Shown here: piece after piece, positions 14,256 through 23,545 of the stretch
How positions within the stretch are numbered: position 1 is the stretch's first letter
Layout of the letters: every line of letters begins with the position of its first letter
Assembly (NCBI GenBank): GCA_035276605.1
Contig: DATELN010000170.1
Coordinates: 1-31,877, forward strand
From: GCA-003244245 sp035276605
Lineage (GTDB): Bacteria > Actinomycetota > Actinomycetes > Mycobacteriales > Pseudonocardiaceae
Direction: 5' to 3'
Length of the DNA stretch: 31,877 bases
Program-made: the position numbers and the translations under genes
Notes under the pieces: generated by a model
What the model was told of the DNA's origin: nothing
The model's database searches: none
Seen by the model: only the letters and a program-made list of their open reading frames with translations

Positions 14256-15167
14256 ATGTCTGTTGTGGATACCGAGCTGTACCAAGTCGAGGAACCGCCC
14301 AGTGGGATGGGCATGGTGCTGGTGCATGCCCTGACCGGATTCGTCGATGCGGGCCAAGCTGGGCATCTAGCCGTGGCCCATCTCTTGGCGAACCTGGAGC
14401 ACCGGGTGGTCGCCACGTTCGACATCGACCAGCTGCTGGACTACCGCTCCCGGCGGCCGATGATGATTTTTGAGGAAGACCGGTGGGCGGGCTATGAGCG
14501 ACCCAAGCTGGCGGTCTACGAGGTAGAGGACTGCTCGGGTACCAGGTTCTTGTTGCTGAGTGGCCCGGAACCGGATCTGCAGTGGGAGCGCTTCGCGGAC
14601 GCGGTGTTGGAGCTGGTCAACGACTTCGGAGTCTCCCTAACCGTGGGTCTGGGCGCGGTGCCGATGGCGGTCCCGCATACCCGCCCGGTCATGGTTACTG
14701 CGCATGCGACCCGCCGCGAGCTGATCTCCGGCTACCAGCAATGGTTCAACACGGTGCAGGTCCCCGGCCATGCCGGGGCGCTAGTAGAGCTTCGGTTGGG
14801 TGAGCTCGGGCACGACGCGATGGGCTTCGTTGTGCACGTTCCGCACTACCTGGCGCGTATGGAGTACCCGGAATCCGCCCGCGGCTTGCTGGAACACCTG
14901 GCCCGAAGCAGTGGGCTGGATTTGCCAGTGGACGCGCTTGTGCCCGCCGCGCAGCGAGTGCTGGAAGAGGTCAACGAGCGCCTGGCCCGCTCCCCGCAGG
15001 TCATGTCGGTGGTGGCCAACTTGGAGCAACAGTTCGACGCCGTGATGAATGAATCGCAACAACGGCCGATGCTGTCCGCCAACTCCGGACCGTTGCCCAC
15101 CGGTGACGAGATCGCCGCCGAACTCGAGCAGTTCCTCGCTGAGCAGGACGGCCAATCCGGCAACTGA
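14256..15167 (+). CDS. PAC2 family protein (Rv2714-like)
   Basis: 303 residues. PAC2 proteins relate to proteasome assembly chaperone 2; the mycobacterial member Rv2714 has no settled function. Family blocks: VLVHALTGFVDAGQAG near the N-terminus, FDIDQLLDYRSRRPMM, FLLLSGPEPDLQWERF, the very conserved GLGAVPMAVPHTRPV, and VGFVVHVPHYLARMEYP. The C-terminus is a long helix ending in EIAAELEQFLAEQ. The open frame runs up to 14070, but that part belongs to the decayed gene upstream. I place the start at ATG 14256, with 14232 as the alternative; neither has a good ribosome site. In M. tuberculosis Rv2714 is also close to ideR. Confidence 0.85.
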   Translation: MSVVDTELYQVEEPPSGMGMVLVHALTGFVDAGQAGHLAVAHLLANLEHRVVATFDIDQLLDYRSRRPMMIFEEDRWAGYERPKLAVYEVEDCSGTRFLLLSGPEPDLQWERFADAVLELVNDFGVSLTVGLGAVPMAVPHTRPVMVTAHATRRELISGYQQWFNTVQVPGHAGALVELRLGELGHDAMGFVVHVPHYLARMEYPESARGLLEHLARSSGLDLPVDALVPAAQRVLEEVNERLARSPQVMSVVANLEQQFDAVMNESQQRPMLSANSGPLPTGDEIAAELEQFLAEQDGQSGN

Positions 15168-15184
15168 CCCACCGTTGCGGTCAG
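15164..15184. terminator. Possible two-way hairpin between convergent genes
   Basis: CTGACC and GGTCAG are separated by 9 bases and cover the stop codons of the PAC2 gene and the convergent HtrA-like gene. The stem is short, so this is tentative. Confidence 0.3.
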
Positions 15185-16238
15185 CTTCCGGGCAGCTGGC
15201 CGAGGGTCACCGTAATGGTCCGGGTACCGCCGTCCGGGGTGAGCAGCGTCACGGGTACCTGCTGTCCCGGATCGAGATTGGCCAGAATTTGGGCCAACTC
15301 TGAGGTGGAGTGCACCGGAGTGTTGTTCATCGCGGTGATCACCTCACCGACCTGCATCCCAGCTGTCGCGGCCGGCCCGCCGGCGTCTACCCGGAGCATC
15401 CCCACGCCGGCCGGCTGACCATTAGCGTCCACCACGGTCACCACCCCGACACCAGCTCGGCGCGATGAGAATTGCCCACCTGACCGTTGTTGGCGATGAG
15501 CTGACCGGCGATGTCGGTTGCGAGCTTGCCGGGAAGCGCAAAACCGATGCCCGGTGCAGCGAAACCACCGAGACCACCTTGCGCTGGCTCCAAAGCGACC
15601 AGGGTCGGTATGCCGACCACCTCGCCGGCTAGGTCGACCAGCGCGCCACCGCTGTTACCCGGGTTGACCGCGGCGCTGGTCCGGAGTACGTCAGGCAGGG
15701 TCGCGCCGGGGGCCTTCTCCGGCGGGTTCGGTAAGGGTGCGACCGGTGGCTGAGACCATGCCGTTGGTGACGCTGCCGGTCAGCCCGAGCGGGTTGCTCA
15801 TGGCCATCACGATCTGCCCAACCCGTAGCTTGGTGGAGTCACCGAAACGCGCCGGATGCAGCGAAGGCGGTGGCTGGTCGAGTTTGATGACAGCCAAATC
15901 GTCCGGCGGGTAAGTGCCGACCAGTGTGGCCGGGATCGCTTTCGGGCTGTCAGCCAGCCGCACCTGGAATTTCGTCGCCTGACCGACGACGTGGGCGTTG
16001 GTGACAATGTCGCCTTTGGTATCGAAGATGACCCCAGAGCCGAGGGAACGATCACTGGTGATCTGCACCACGGAGGGCAACACCTTGACCACCACGTTGA
16101 TGTAAGCCTGCTCCAACGCGGGGACGTTTGCCGGCACCGGCGGTGCACCCGATGCTGCGCTCTGCCCCGCACCGCATCCGGGCAGGCTGATCACGGCAGC
16201 GGCCAGCGCGATCCCCAGCGCGGAATGGGTTGCGTCAT
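15181..16238 (-). pseudogene. HtrA/DegP-like lipoprotein serine protease with three frameshifts
   Basis: Put together, this encodes a lipoprotein signal (MTQPIPRWG, hydrophobic AAAVISLPG, Cys), a trypsin-like domain (His in TNAHVVG, Asp in DDLAVIKLD, Ser in GNSGGALVDL at 15645-15659) and a C-terminal PDZ domain (VGMLRVDAGGPAATAGMQVGEVI). ATG at 16238 has CGGGAG upstream and overlaps the GMC stop as ATGA. The reading frame changes three times: a missing G in the run at 16213-16216, an extra base in the run at 15708-15712, and a missing base at 15452-15453. As it stands, no single frame carries His, Asp, Ser and PDZ together. A TTG at 16254 would bypass the first shift but has no ribosome site. 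It would act in the cell envelope on misfolded proteins if intact. Confidence 0.82.
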
Positions 16239-17953
16239 CGTCGGCTCCCGGCAACTGATCGGATGCGGCCAGCCCGAACCACAGGGTCGTCGTTCATGGC
16301 AGCTCCGCTGACCATCCGCTGCGCCAGCCGAGACGCCAAAGCCATGATCGTAAGGGCGGGGTTGGCGCTGCCCTGGGTAGGACACACTGATCCGTCGGCG
16401 AGGAACAGGTTGGGCACCGCCCAGGCACGCTGGTTGGCGTCGACGACGCTGTGCTCTGGAGAGCTGCCCATCCGGGCGCCGCCAATGAGGTGGGCAAAGC
16501 GCTGAATGGTCAGCACGTCCTGGGCATCCGCAGCGTGCAGGATATCAATGATCACCTTGGTCGAGTAGGCCATATTTGCCTTGTCGTTGTCGCTCAGGGT
16601 GTAGTCCATCCGCGCGATCGGCTGGCCGTATTGGTCGGTTTCGTCGGCCAAGGTGATGCGGTTGTCCGGATGCGGCAGCAGCTCGTTGAGCACGCCGATG
16701 GTGGCCCAATGGTTGTAGTCGCGCATGTACTCGCGCAGCGCCCGGCCCCAGTGCCCGTCGGCCAGCACGTGCTCTGCCCAGCCGATCGGCATCGGAGACA
16801 CCGTCTGGATGGAAAACCCGCGGGCGAATCCGCGGCCAGGGTCGGTTTCGTAGAACTGCTCGCTGGAGATCTCCGGCGGCGGCGCCTTGTACATCCGCAA
16901 CTCGTAAGGCCAGCGGCCGGCACTTTGGGTAGCGCCCTGCACCATGATGTAGCGGCCGACCTGATCGGCGTTGTTGCACACTCCGTGGGGAAATCGCCGG
17001 CTTACTGAGGCCAACAGCAGCCGCGGGGTCTCAATGGAGTACCCGGCCACCGCGACGTATCGGGCGCGCTGCAGGCAGTGAGCGCCGTCGGATTCGGTGG
17101 CGTAGACCACACCGCGGGCCAAGCCGGTATCCTGCGCGATCTCCACCCGTAGCGCCATGCAGTTGGCGCGTACCTCCACGCCGTGTGCCAGCGCGTCGGG
17201 CAGGTGCGTGACATACGGACTCGCCTTGGCGTTGACCTTGCAGCCCTGCAGGCAGTAACCGCGGTAAATGCAGTGCGGGCGGTTGCCGAAGGTGCCGTTG
17301 ACGATCCCCACTGGGCCAACTCGCATCTCGATTCCGCAGCGCAGTGCACCTTCACGGAGCTTGTCGGCGGCGCCGGATACCGGATGCGGGGAAAACGGGT
17401 AGCGATGCGGATAGCCCCAGGGCCAGTCCTGGCCCGCCACCGGCAGCTCGGCCTCCACCTGCTCGTAGTGCGGGCGCAGGTCTTCATAATCGATCGGCCA
17501 GTCTGCACCCACGCCGTCGTCGGTATAGGTGGACAGATCACTGGGATGGAACCGCGGGGTATATCCAGCGTAGTGGACCATCGAACCACCCACCCCGCGC
17601 CCGGAGTTGTTCTTGCCGAGCTCAATCGGGTCGGCCCCGCCGATGATCCGCTTCTGGGTCCAGTACAGGTGATGGCTGCCGGCCTCGTCGGACACCCAAT
17701 CCTCGTCGGGGTGCCAGAACGGGCCCGCCTCGAGAATCACTACCCGCCAGCCGCGCCGGGCCAGCCGCTGGGCCAGCACGGACCCCCCTGCGCCGGCTCC
17801 GACGATGACGAGATCAACCTCGTCGTCGTCACGGTACCGGGTCATCGTGGACTCGCCCGGCAAGTCCCGCGAATGCACATCGAGCAAGAAGCGGGAGTCG
17901 TTGTCCCGCGGCCCGATAGATCCCTTCAAGATGCCCCGCCAGAACGTGCCCAT
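16235..17953 (-). CDS. GMC-family FAD-dependent oxidoreductase
   Basis: 572 residues. The ADP-binding fold VDLVIVGAGAGGSVLAQRL starts near residue 46 and is closed by VVILEAG. The NNSGRGVGGSMVHYAG block matches the GMC signature 1 region. Cys residues occur in CIYRGYCLQGC, as in gluconate and sorbitol dehydrogenase-type members. The C-terminal active-site region has HLIGGARMG and GSANPALTIMALASRLAQRM. It oxidises an alcohol or sugar using FAD; the substrate is unknown. ATG at 17953 is 13 bases after the stop of the subunit 3-like gene, and its own stop overlaps the HtrA-like start. The first 40 residues (GTFWRGILKGSIGPRDNDSR) precede the FAD domain and may bind the partner. It is not the mycofactocin-linked MftG as far as I can see. 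Confidence 0.9.
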   Translation of the reverse strand: MGTFWRGILKGSIGPRDNDSRFLLDVHSRDLPGESTMTRYRDDDEVDLVIVGAGAGGSVLAQRLARRGWRVVILEAGPFWHPDEDWVSDEAGSHHLYWTQKRIIGGADPIELGKNNSGRGVGGSMVHYAGYTPRFHPSDLSTYTDDGVGADWPIDYEDLRPHYEQVEAELPVAGQDWPWGYPHRYPFSPHPVSGAADKLREGALRCGIEMRVGPVGIVNGTFGNRPHCIYRGYCLQGCKVNAKASPYVTHLPDALAHGVEVRANCMALRVEIAQDTGLARGVVYATESDGAHCLQRARYVAVAGYSIETPRLLLASVSRRFPHGVCNNADQVGRYIMVQGATQSAGRWPYELRMYKAPPPEISSEQFYETDPGRGFARGFSIQTVSPMPIGWAEHVLADGHWGRALREYMRDYNHWATIGVLNELLPHPDNRITLADETDQYGQPIARMDYTLSDNDKANMAYSTKVIIDILHAADAQDVLTIQRFAHLIGGARMGSSPEHSVVDANQRAWAVPNLFLADGSVCPTQGSANPALTIMALASRLAQRMVSGAAMNDDPVVRAGRIRSVAGSRR

Positions 17954-17966
17954 CACTATCCCGTCA

Positions 17967-18710
17967 TCACTGCCAGGTCTCGACGACCTGCACTGGGTCC
18001 TCGTCTGTAGCTCCGGGTTTTTCGAACGGCTCGCGCACCGCGGGACCGTCGCCACCGGGACCACCCAGCCGCATGAACCCTCGGGGGTAGGCCGGGCCGC
18101 CAAACCCGATCTCGTTCCACGCCCAGGGATGGGAGTAGAACGCGGAAAGCGCAGCACGCATCACCACTGACCAGGCGCGGGTGACGTTCAGCTGCTCCCA
18201 GGCGCCGCCAAGTAGCTGGCCCTGCGCGAACTGTGCCACGATCGCTTCTCGCTGGGCATCGTTGCAGCCGGCGAAGCCAGCCTGGTAGCCCTGGGTAGCG
18301 GTGTGGTCCAGGCCGCGCAGCACCAACCGCCAGGTGTCGCGATCATCAGGCATATCGGCGTACTGGTAGCCGTCGAGCTGGCCGTCAGCAAGCTTGCTGT
18401 CCACCATCTCAGCCACCGGAACCCGAGGTTCGCAGTCCTGGGCCAAGACGGTGTCGCAGAACGCGCGCAGTGCCGGCTCTTCGGACGCGGTGAAAAACCG
18501 CAGCGGGCCCGGTGGCTCCAGCCGCGCCAGCACGACCTTCTTGGTGGCTTCGTCCCAGGTGTCGACCGCGTCGAGCACGTCGAAGTCGGGGTAACGCCCG
18601 ATCATTTGGGGGGTGATGCCGCGCCGTTGCCGGGGCAGCCAGGATGGGTGCGGCACCATCCCGTCCGGACGCCGTTTCGGCAGGTGATCGGGTCTGCGCA
18701 GGTCGGGCAC
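17967..18710 (-). CDS. Gluconate 2-dehydrogenase subunit 3-like protein
   Basis: 247 residues from GTG at 18710. The region FFTASEEPALRAFCDTVLAQD and the helical middle (VAEMVDSKLADGQLDGYQY) match the subunit 3 family, the small partner of GMC-type membrane dehydrogenases. The N-terminal VPHPSWLPRQRRGITPQMIGRYPDFDVLD replaces the Tat signal that proteobacterial subunits carry, so export is not evident. The C-terminal WAWNEIGFGGPAYPRGFMRLG is also a family-like block. It sits between the membrane protein (3 bases upstream) and the GMC gene (13 bases downstream), so the three are one transcription unit and probably one complex. Confidence 0.82.
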   Translation of the reverse strand: MPDLRRPDHLPKRRPDGMVPHPSWLPRQRRGITPQMIGRYPDFDVLDAVDTWDEATKKVVLARLEPPGPLRFFTASEEPALRAFCDTVLAQDCEPRVPVAEMVDSKLADGQLDGYQYADMPDDRDTWRLVLRGLDHTATQGYQAGFAGCNDAQREAIVAQFAQGQLLGGAWEQLNVTRAWSVVMRAALSAFYSHPWAWNEIGFGGPAYPRGFMRLGGPGGDGPAVREPFEKPGATDEDPVQVVETWQ

Positions 18711-18713
18711 GGC

Positions 18714-19220
18714 TCACTTCTCCCGGCGAAGCACAGCCGCGAGCAAACCCATGCTGCCGACCATGGCCATCATGCTGGGCGCGGAGATCGGGGGCCCCAT
18801 CGGCAGGTTGTAGGAGTACAGCCGCCAACCACCGGGCTTGCGCGCCACGCCGCGAGCGTGGAAGTACTCCCCAAGCAGCCCGTTAGCCACATATAACGCC
18901 GCGGTCAACGGTAACGCCGTCTTGGCGCAGCGCCGGGAGAACACGCCACCGATCCCGGCCGCGACCAACGGCGGGGTCAACACAATCGGGCTCCACATCC
19001 ATTTGTTGCCGAAGCTGGCTTTGTAGTGCTCCAGGTAGATCTCGGCGCCGGTCACCACGGCGGCGGCCGCGGTCAACCCCGACAGCGCTCGCTCGAATCG
19101 ACCATGCTCCACGTTCCACAACACCCGGTCGATCAGATGCTCCGCGCCGGCCACCGCACCATGGTGGGCGGAAGGGCCGCGATCCAACTCACGTCTGCTC
19201 CTGAAGGGCACCGTCGTCAC
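18714..19220 (-). CDS. Four-helix membrane protein of the GMC unit
   Basis: 168 residues. Four hydrophobic segments can be seen: ALSGLTAAAAVVTGAEIYL, WSPIVLTPPLVAAGIGGVF, TALPLTAALYVANGLL and PSMMAMVGSMGLLAAVL. Charged loops carry HYKASFGNKWMW and EYFHARGVARKPGGWRLYSYN. I do not recognise a named family; no heme-type Cys pair (CxxCH) is present, though His residues lie near helix ends. Genes like this next to GMC/subunit 3 pairs suggest a membrane anchor or electron-transfer partner (inference). The start is GTG at 19220 with GAAGG 6 bases upstream. It is first in the leftward unit. The 19221-19432 gap is the shared upstream region with the divergent hpnB-like gene; no clear promoter was identified in it. 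Confidence 0.72.
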   Translation of the reverse strand: MTTVPFRSRRELDRGPSAHHGAVAGAEHLIDRVLWNVEHGRFERALSGLTAAAAVVTGAEIYLEHYKASFGNKWMWSPIVLTPPLVAAGIGGVFSRRCAKTALPLTAALYVANGLLGEYFHARGVARKPGGWRLYSYNLPMGPPISAPSMMAMVGSMGLLAAVLRREK

Positions 19221-19432
19221 CTTGGCCTTCGCTGGTGTACTCGTGATACCGAACAGCCGACTTCGAGTGGGCAAACCCGCTGGTGCCGGCTGGCGCCAGG
19301 CATTCCCTGTGATCGTTGCGGTTACGCACGTAGTGACCTGCATCACACCATTGCACCGATACTCAGCGTGGCGACCCGCGGCACGGCGGCGTCCGGTAGC
19401 CGTTGTCGCAGCGGCGGTGAGATGCTCGGTCA

Positions 19433-20605
19433 GTGCCGCTGCTGGGCCGACTTGCCGTCACGTCCGCTGCCGCATGGGCGTACCTGGTTGCTGGGCACGG
19501 TGACTTCTGGCGAGCCTCGCCGCGCCTGCCGGTACAACCGCCCGAACCGGACCGCTGGCCCAGCGTGGGTGTCGTCATACCCGCGCGGGACGAGGCTACG
19601 GTCCTTCCCGACACGATTCCTACGCTGCTCGAGCAGGATTACCCGGGTTCACTCGCCGTCTGGCTGGTCGACGACGAGAGCAAAGACGGCACCGCCACCC
19701 TCGCGGGCGCTCTCGCCCAGCGCGGCGCTGGCCGAACGTCGCTGACCGTCCTTACCGCCCCGTCCCCGCCACCGGGCTGGACCGGCAAGCTCAACGCTGT
19801 TGACTACGGCGTGGCGGCGGCCGACGCCGCTAGGGTCGACTTTTTACTGCTCACTGACGCTGACATCGCCCACCATCGGTCCTCGGTGCGGCGGCTGGTG
19901 GCCACGGCGATGGCTGATGACCGCGATGTGGTGTCGCTCATGGCGCTGCTGCGCACCCAGACCCGCTGGGAGCGCACCCTCATCCCGGCGTTCGTCTACT
20001 TCTTTGCCCAGCTATACCCGTTTCCGCGGGTGGCCCAACCCGGCAGCTGGACCGCCGCGGCCGCTGGCGGCTGCATCCTGCTGCGCCGCACCGCACTCCA
20101 GCGCGCCGGGGGCCTGTCGGGTATCCGCGGCGAGCTCATCGATGACGTTGCGCTGGGCCGATTGCTCAAGCGTTCGGGCGCGCGGACCTGGCTGGGCTTC
20201 ACCAGCGATCCACCCGAGGTCCGCAGTATCCGGCCCTATCCCCGCGTTACCGACCTATGGACAATGGTCGCCCGCACCGCCTACACGCAGCTGCGGCGAT
20301 CTCCGATGTTGCTCGCCGGCACGATCACCACCCTCGGACTGCTCTACGTCGTCCCACCCGTCGCGGGACTCACCGGACTAGCCCGCCGCGCACCAGTGCC
20401 CGCCGTAGCCGGGCTCGGCGCGTGGGCGGCGATGGCCATCACCCAAGCTCCGGTGCTGCGGCTCTACGGCCTGTCGCCGCTGCGCGGCGTCGCACTACCG
20501 GCTGTCGCCACGCTTTATGCCGCCATGACGATGGACTCAGCGCGCCGCCACGCCACTGGGCGAGGCGGCGCCTGGAAGGGGCGGTTCAGCCCGCGAAGTC
20601 GGTGA
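19433..20605 (+). CDS. hpnB: HpnB-type (hopene-associated) glycosyltransferase
   Basis: 390 residues, GT2 fold. The match to HpnB is clear from block order: PSVGVVIPARDEATVLPDTI, then VWLVDDESKDGTA, then PPPGWTGKLNAV, then the metal-binding DADIAHH, then LIPAFVYFFAQLYPF, then TAAAAGGCILLRRTAL, then RGELIDDVALGRLLK, and the end GRGGAWKGRF. Two or three C-terminal membrane helices (MLLAGTITTLGLLYVVPPVAG and the following) anchor it. HpnB genes are usually found with hopanoid synthesis, but none of those genes is in the window, so its lipid acceptor is open. The start is GTG at 19433 with a weak ribosome site. It is divergent from the GMC unit and convergent with nrdJ, 11 bases apart. Confidence 0.88.
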   Translation: MPLLGRLAVTSAAAWAYLVAGHGDFWRASPRLPVQPPEPDRWPSVGVVIPARDEATVLPDTIPTLLEQDYPGSLAVWLVDDESKDGTATLAGALAQRGAGRTSLTVLTAPSPPPGWTGKLNAVDYGVAAADAARVDFLLLTDADIAHHRSSVRRLVATAMADDRDVVSLMALLRTQTRWERTLIPAFVYFFAQLYPFPRVAQPGSWTAAAAGGCILLRRTALQRAGGLSGIRGELIDDVALGRLLKRSGARTWLGFTSDPPEVRSIRPYPRVTDLWTMVARTAYTQLRRSPMLLAGTITTLGLLYVVPPVAGLTGLARRAPVPAVAGLGAWAAMAITQAPVLRLYGLSPLRGVALPAVATLYAAMTMDSARRHATGRGGAWKGRFSPRSR

Positions 20606-20616
20606 TCGGCGCAGTA

Positions 20617-23451
20617 TCAGCTACAGCCGCTGGTCGAGCCACAGCCCTCGCAGACATAGCAGGATCCGGCGGGCCGCATCTTCGTCCCACACGTCATGCA
20701 CAGCGGTGCGTCCGCAGCCTTGCCCAACTGCAGTTCCACCAACTCGGTGGAGCTACCCACATAGATCGGAGCCGGGCGGCCCTGCGTCGGCGGTGCGGAC
20801 GCAGTGGAGTCCACCGAAGCGCGAAGGGCCTCAATATCGATCCCCGTATCCGCGTCAACGCCATAGTCGGCCGACAGCTGTATGGTGCGCTCTTCAGCAG
20901 ACAGAATGCCCAGCTGCTCACGTTTATCTTTGGGCAAATAGTCTAGCGCCATCCGGCGGAATATGTAATCCACCACACTGGTCGCCATTCGTACATCTGG
21001 GTCGTCGGTCATCCCCGCTGGCTCGAAACGCATATTGACAAACTTCGAGACGTAGGTCTCCAGCGGCACTCCGTATTGCAAAGCGATCGAGATCGCTATC
21101 GAGAACGCGTCCATCACACCGGCCAATGTGGAACCCTGCTTGGACATCTTTACGAAGAGCTCACCGAGCCCGCCGTCTGGGTATGACCCTGCCGTTAAGT
21201 AACCCTCTGCGCCACCAACCGTGAAGGATACCGTCTCGCTTGGCCGCTTCTTGGGCAGCCGCTTGCGCACCGGCCTGGCGTCGACTACTACCTTATCCGT
21301 CACCGCCGAGCTGGACTTACCGGTGGACAGCGGCTGTCCCACCTTGCAGTTGTCTCGGTAAATGGCCAGCGCCTTGAGGCCCATCTTCCAGGATTGGAGG
21401 TAAATTTCTTCGACGTCCGCGACAGTAGCGGTCTCCGGCATATTAACGGTCTTGCTGATGGCACCTGAGATGAACGGTTGGGTAGCCGCCATCATCCGCA
21501 CGTGACCCATCGGCGAAATGGCCCGCTCGCCCATCGCGCAGTCAAAAACCGAATAGTGTTCGAGGCGCAGTCCAGGGGCATCGATTACGTGACCATGCTC
21601 GGATATGTATTCGATAATCGCCTCCGCCTGCTCCTGCAAGTAACCTAGAGCGGCAAGCGCCTTGGGCACCGTCTGGTTCACGATCTGCATCGACCCACCG
21701 CCGACCAACTTCTTGAACTTGATGAGCGAGAAGTCCGGCTCGATTCCGGTCGTATCGCAATCCATCATGAAGCCAATAGTTCCAGTAGGCGCCAAGACGC
21801 TAGACTGGGCATTTCTCCAACCATTTTTTTCGCCGATCCGAATACCGTCCTGCCACGCCTTGGTAGCAGCTTTCTGAACGGCGCGGTCATTGTGGTCATA
21901 GGTGCGGATCAGATCGTTGGCGGCGGCGTGCTTGCGCATGATCCGCTGATGTGCTTCGGAGTTGCGAGCATAACCTTCATACGGCCCGACGACTTCGGCA
22001 AGCTCCGCGGAACGCTTGTACGCGGTACCCGTCATCAACGAGGTGATTGCCGCGGCCAGCGCACGTCCGCCGTCGGAGTCATAGGCGTGCCCGGTGGCCA
22101 TCAGCAGCGCCCCTAGATTGGCGTAGCCGATGCCCAGCTGTCGAAACGCTCTGGTGGTGGCGCCAATCGTCTCGGTCGGGAAGTCGGCAAAGCAGATCGA
22201 GATGTCCATAGCAGTGATGACGAGCTCCACCGTCTTAACGAACAGCTCGGCGTCAAAGGTGAGGTCCTCCTGAAGGAATTTTAGCAGATTAATCGACGCG
22301 AGGTTACAGCTCGAGTTATCGAGGTGCAGGTACTCACTACATGGATTGGATGCGGTGATGCGACCGGACTCGGGGCACGTGTGCCAATCATTGATCGTGT
22401 CATCGTACTGGATACCGGGATCAGCGCATTCCCACGCCGCTTGGGTGATATCGCGGAATAGCTCCTTGGCCCGCACCGTCTCGACGACCTCGCCGGTCGT
22501 CCGGGCGCGTAGCCCGAATTCGTTATCATTTTCCACAGCCCGCATGAACTCGTCAGATACCCGAACCGAGTTGTTAGCATTCTGATACTGGACCGAGGTG
22601 ATGTCCTTACCACCGAGATCCATGTCAAAGCCAGCGTCACGGAGTACCCGGATCTTACGTTCTTCGGCAGCCTTGGTCTGCACGAACTCAGCAATATCGG
22701 GATGATCGACGTCGAGAACGACCATTTTGGCGGCCCGCCGGGTTGCACCACCCGATTTGATAGTGCCCGCCGAGGCATCCGCGCCACGCATGAAGCTTAC
22801 TGGACCGGACGCTGTACCACCCGATGACAGCAGTTCTTTTGACGAGCGGATGCGAGAAAGGTTCAAGCCGGCACCGGAGCCACCTTTGAAGATCAGTCCC
22901 TCTTCGCGATACCAGTTGAGAATTGACTCCATGGTGTCATCGACGGAAAGGATGAAACACGCGGAGACTTGCTGCGGCGAGTTGGTCCCGACGTTGAACC
23001 AGACCGGCGAGTTGAAACTGAACACCTGGTGCAGCAGCATCCAGGTCAACTCTTGAGAAAAGATATCAGCATCAGTATCGGTGGCGAAATATCCGTGTTG
23101 CACTCCGGCAGTGGTGTAGGTTGTCACCACTCGGTCGATGAGCTGACGCAGGCTCGATTCGCGCTGCTCGCTGCCCACCGCGCCGCGGAAATATTTGCTT
23201 GTCACGATGTTGACCGCATTGACCGACCAGAAGTCGGGAAACTCCACACCGCGCTGTTCGAAATTGACCGTGCCGTCCCGCCAGTTGGTCATGACCACAT
23301 CCCGGCGTTGCCAGGTGACCTCGTCGTAGGGATGGCGATCCTCGGTGGTATAGACCCGCTCGACCCGCAGCGCTCGTTTGACCTGCGCGATGCGTGACGA
23401 TCCAGCGGCTCCCCCATCGATGCCAGCCGGAGTCCCGACGGTTTCGGTCAT
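20617..23451 (-). CDS. nrdJ: Class II (adenosylcobalamin-dependent) ribonucleotide reductase
   Basis: 944 residues, the long NrdJ type. It reduces ribonucleotides to deoxyribonucleotides using a radical made from adenosylcobalamin, with or without oxygen. Active-site Asn-x-Cys-x-Glu is NPCSE near 369-373; the redox Cys pair is about Cys165 (SACFILSVDD) and Cys382 (NSSCNLASINL). The APTGTIGFMMDCDTTGIEP loop is also typical. A TSCPD-type domain (GEFLVK/ELFVKMSKQGSTLAGVMDAF) follows, and a Cys-rich end (CMTCGTKM…CYVCEGCG) should bind zinc and help reductant transfer. The start is ATG at 23451. The gene uses visibly more A/T than its neighbours, especially at 21700-23100. It is preceded by its repressor nrdR, 94 bases away. 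No class I genes or B12 riboswitch were seen here. Confidence 0.97.
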   Translation of the reverse strand: MTETVGTPAGIDGGAAGSSRIAQVKRALRVERVYTTEDRHPYDEVTWQRRDVVMTNWRDGTVNFEQRGVEFPDFWSVNAVNIVTSKYFRGAVGSEQRESSLRQLIDRVVTTYTTAGVQHGYFATDTDADIFSQELTWMLLHQVFSFNSPVWFNVGTNSPQQVSACFILSVDDTMESILNWYREEGLIFKGGSGAGLNLSRIRSSKELLSSGGTASGPVSFMRGADASAGTIKSGGATRRAAKMVVLDVDHPDIAEFVQTKAAEERKIRVLRDAGFDMDLGGKDITSVQYQNANNSVRVSDEFMRAVENDNEFGLRARTTGEVVETVRAKELFRDITQAAWECADPGIQYDDTINDWHTCPESGRITASNPCSEYLHLDNSSCNLASINLLKFLQEDLTFDAELFVKTVELVITAMDISICFADFPTETIGATTRAFRQLGIGYANLGALLMATGHAYDSDGGRALAAAITSLMTGTAYKRSAELAEVVGPYEGYARNSEAHQRIMRKHAAANDLIRTYDHNDRAVQKAATKAWQDGIRIGEKNGWRNAQSSVLAPTGTIGFMMDCDTTGIEPDFSLIKFKKLVGGGSMQIVNQTVPKALAALGYLQEQAEAIIEYISEHGHVIDAPGLRLEHYSVFDCAMGERAISPMGHVRMMAATQPFISGAISKTVNMPETATVADVEEIYLQSWKMGLKALAIYRDNCKVGQPLSTGKSSSAVTDKVVVDARPVRKRLPKKRPSETVSFTVGGAEGYLTAGSYPDGGLGELFVKMSKQGSTLAGVMDAFSIAISIALQYGVPLETYVSKFVNMRFEPAGMTDDPDVRMATSVVDYIFRRMALDYLPKDKREQLGILSAEERTIQLSADYGVDADTGIDIEALRASVDSTASAPPTQGRPAPIYVGSSTELVELQLGKAADAPLCMTCGTKMRPAGSCYVCEGCGSTSGCS

Positions 23452-23545
23452 CCCTTGTCCCTCTCTATCGCGGGTGTGCATGCTCCCGGGTTTAGGTCTG
23501 GCTGCCCGGAACTTTTCGCAATGCTGCGTCGTGTTTCGTGCGCCG

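Noticed and set aside
16239..16254. TTG at 16254 as the start of the HtrA-like gene
   Set aside because: It has no ribosome site and gives a signal peptide with acidic rather than basic residues; ATG 16238 has a good site and overlaps the GMC stop.
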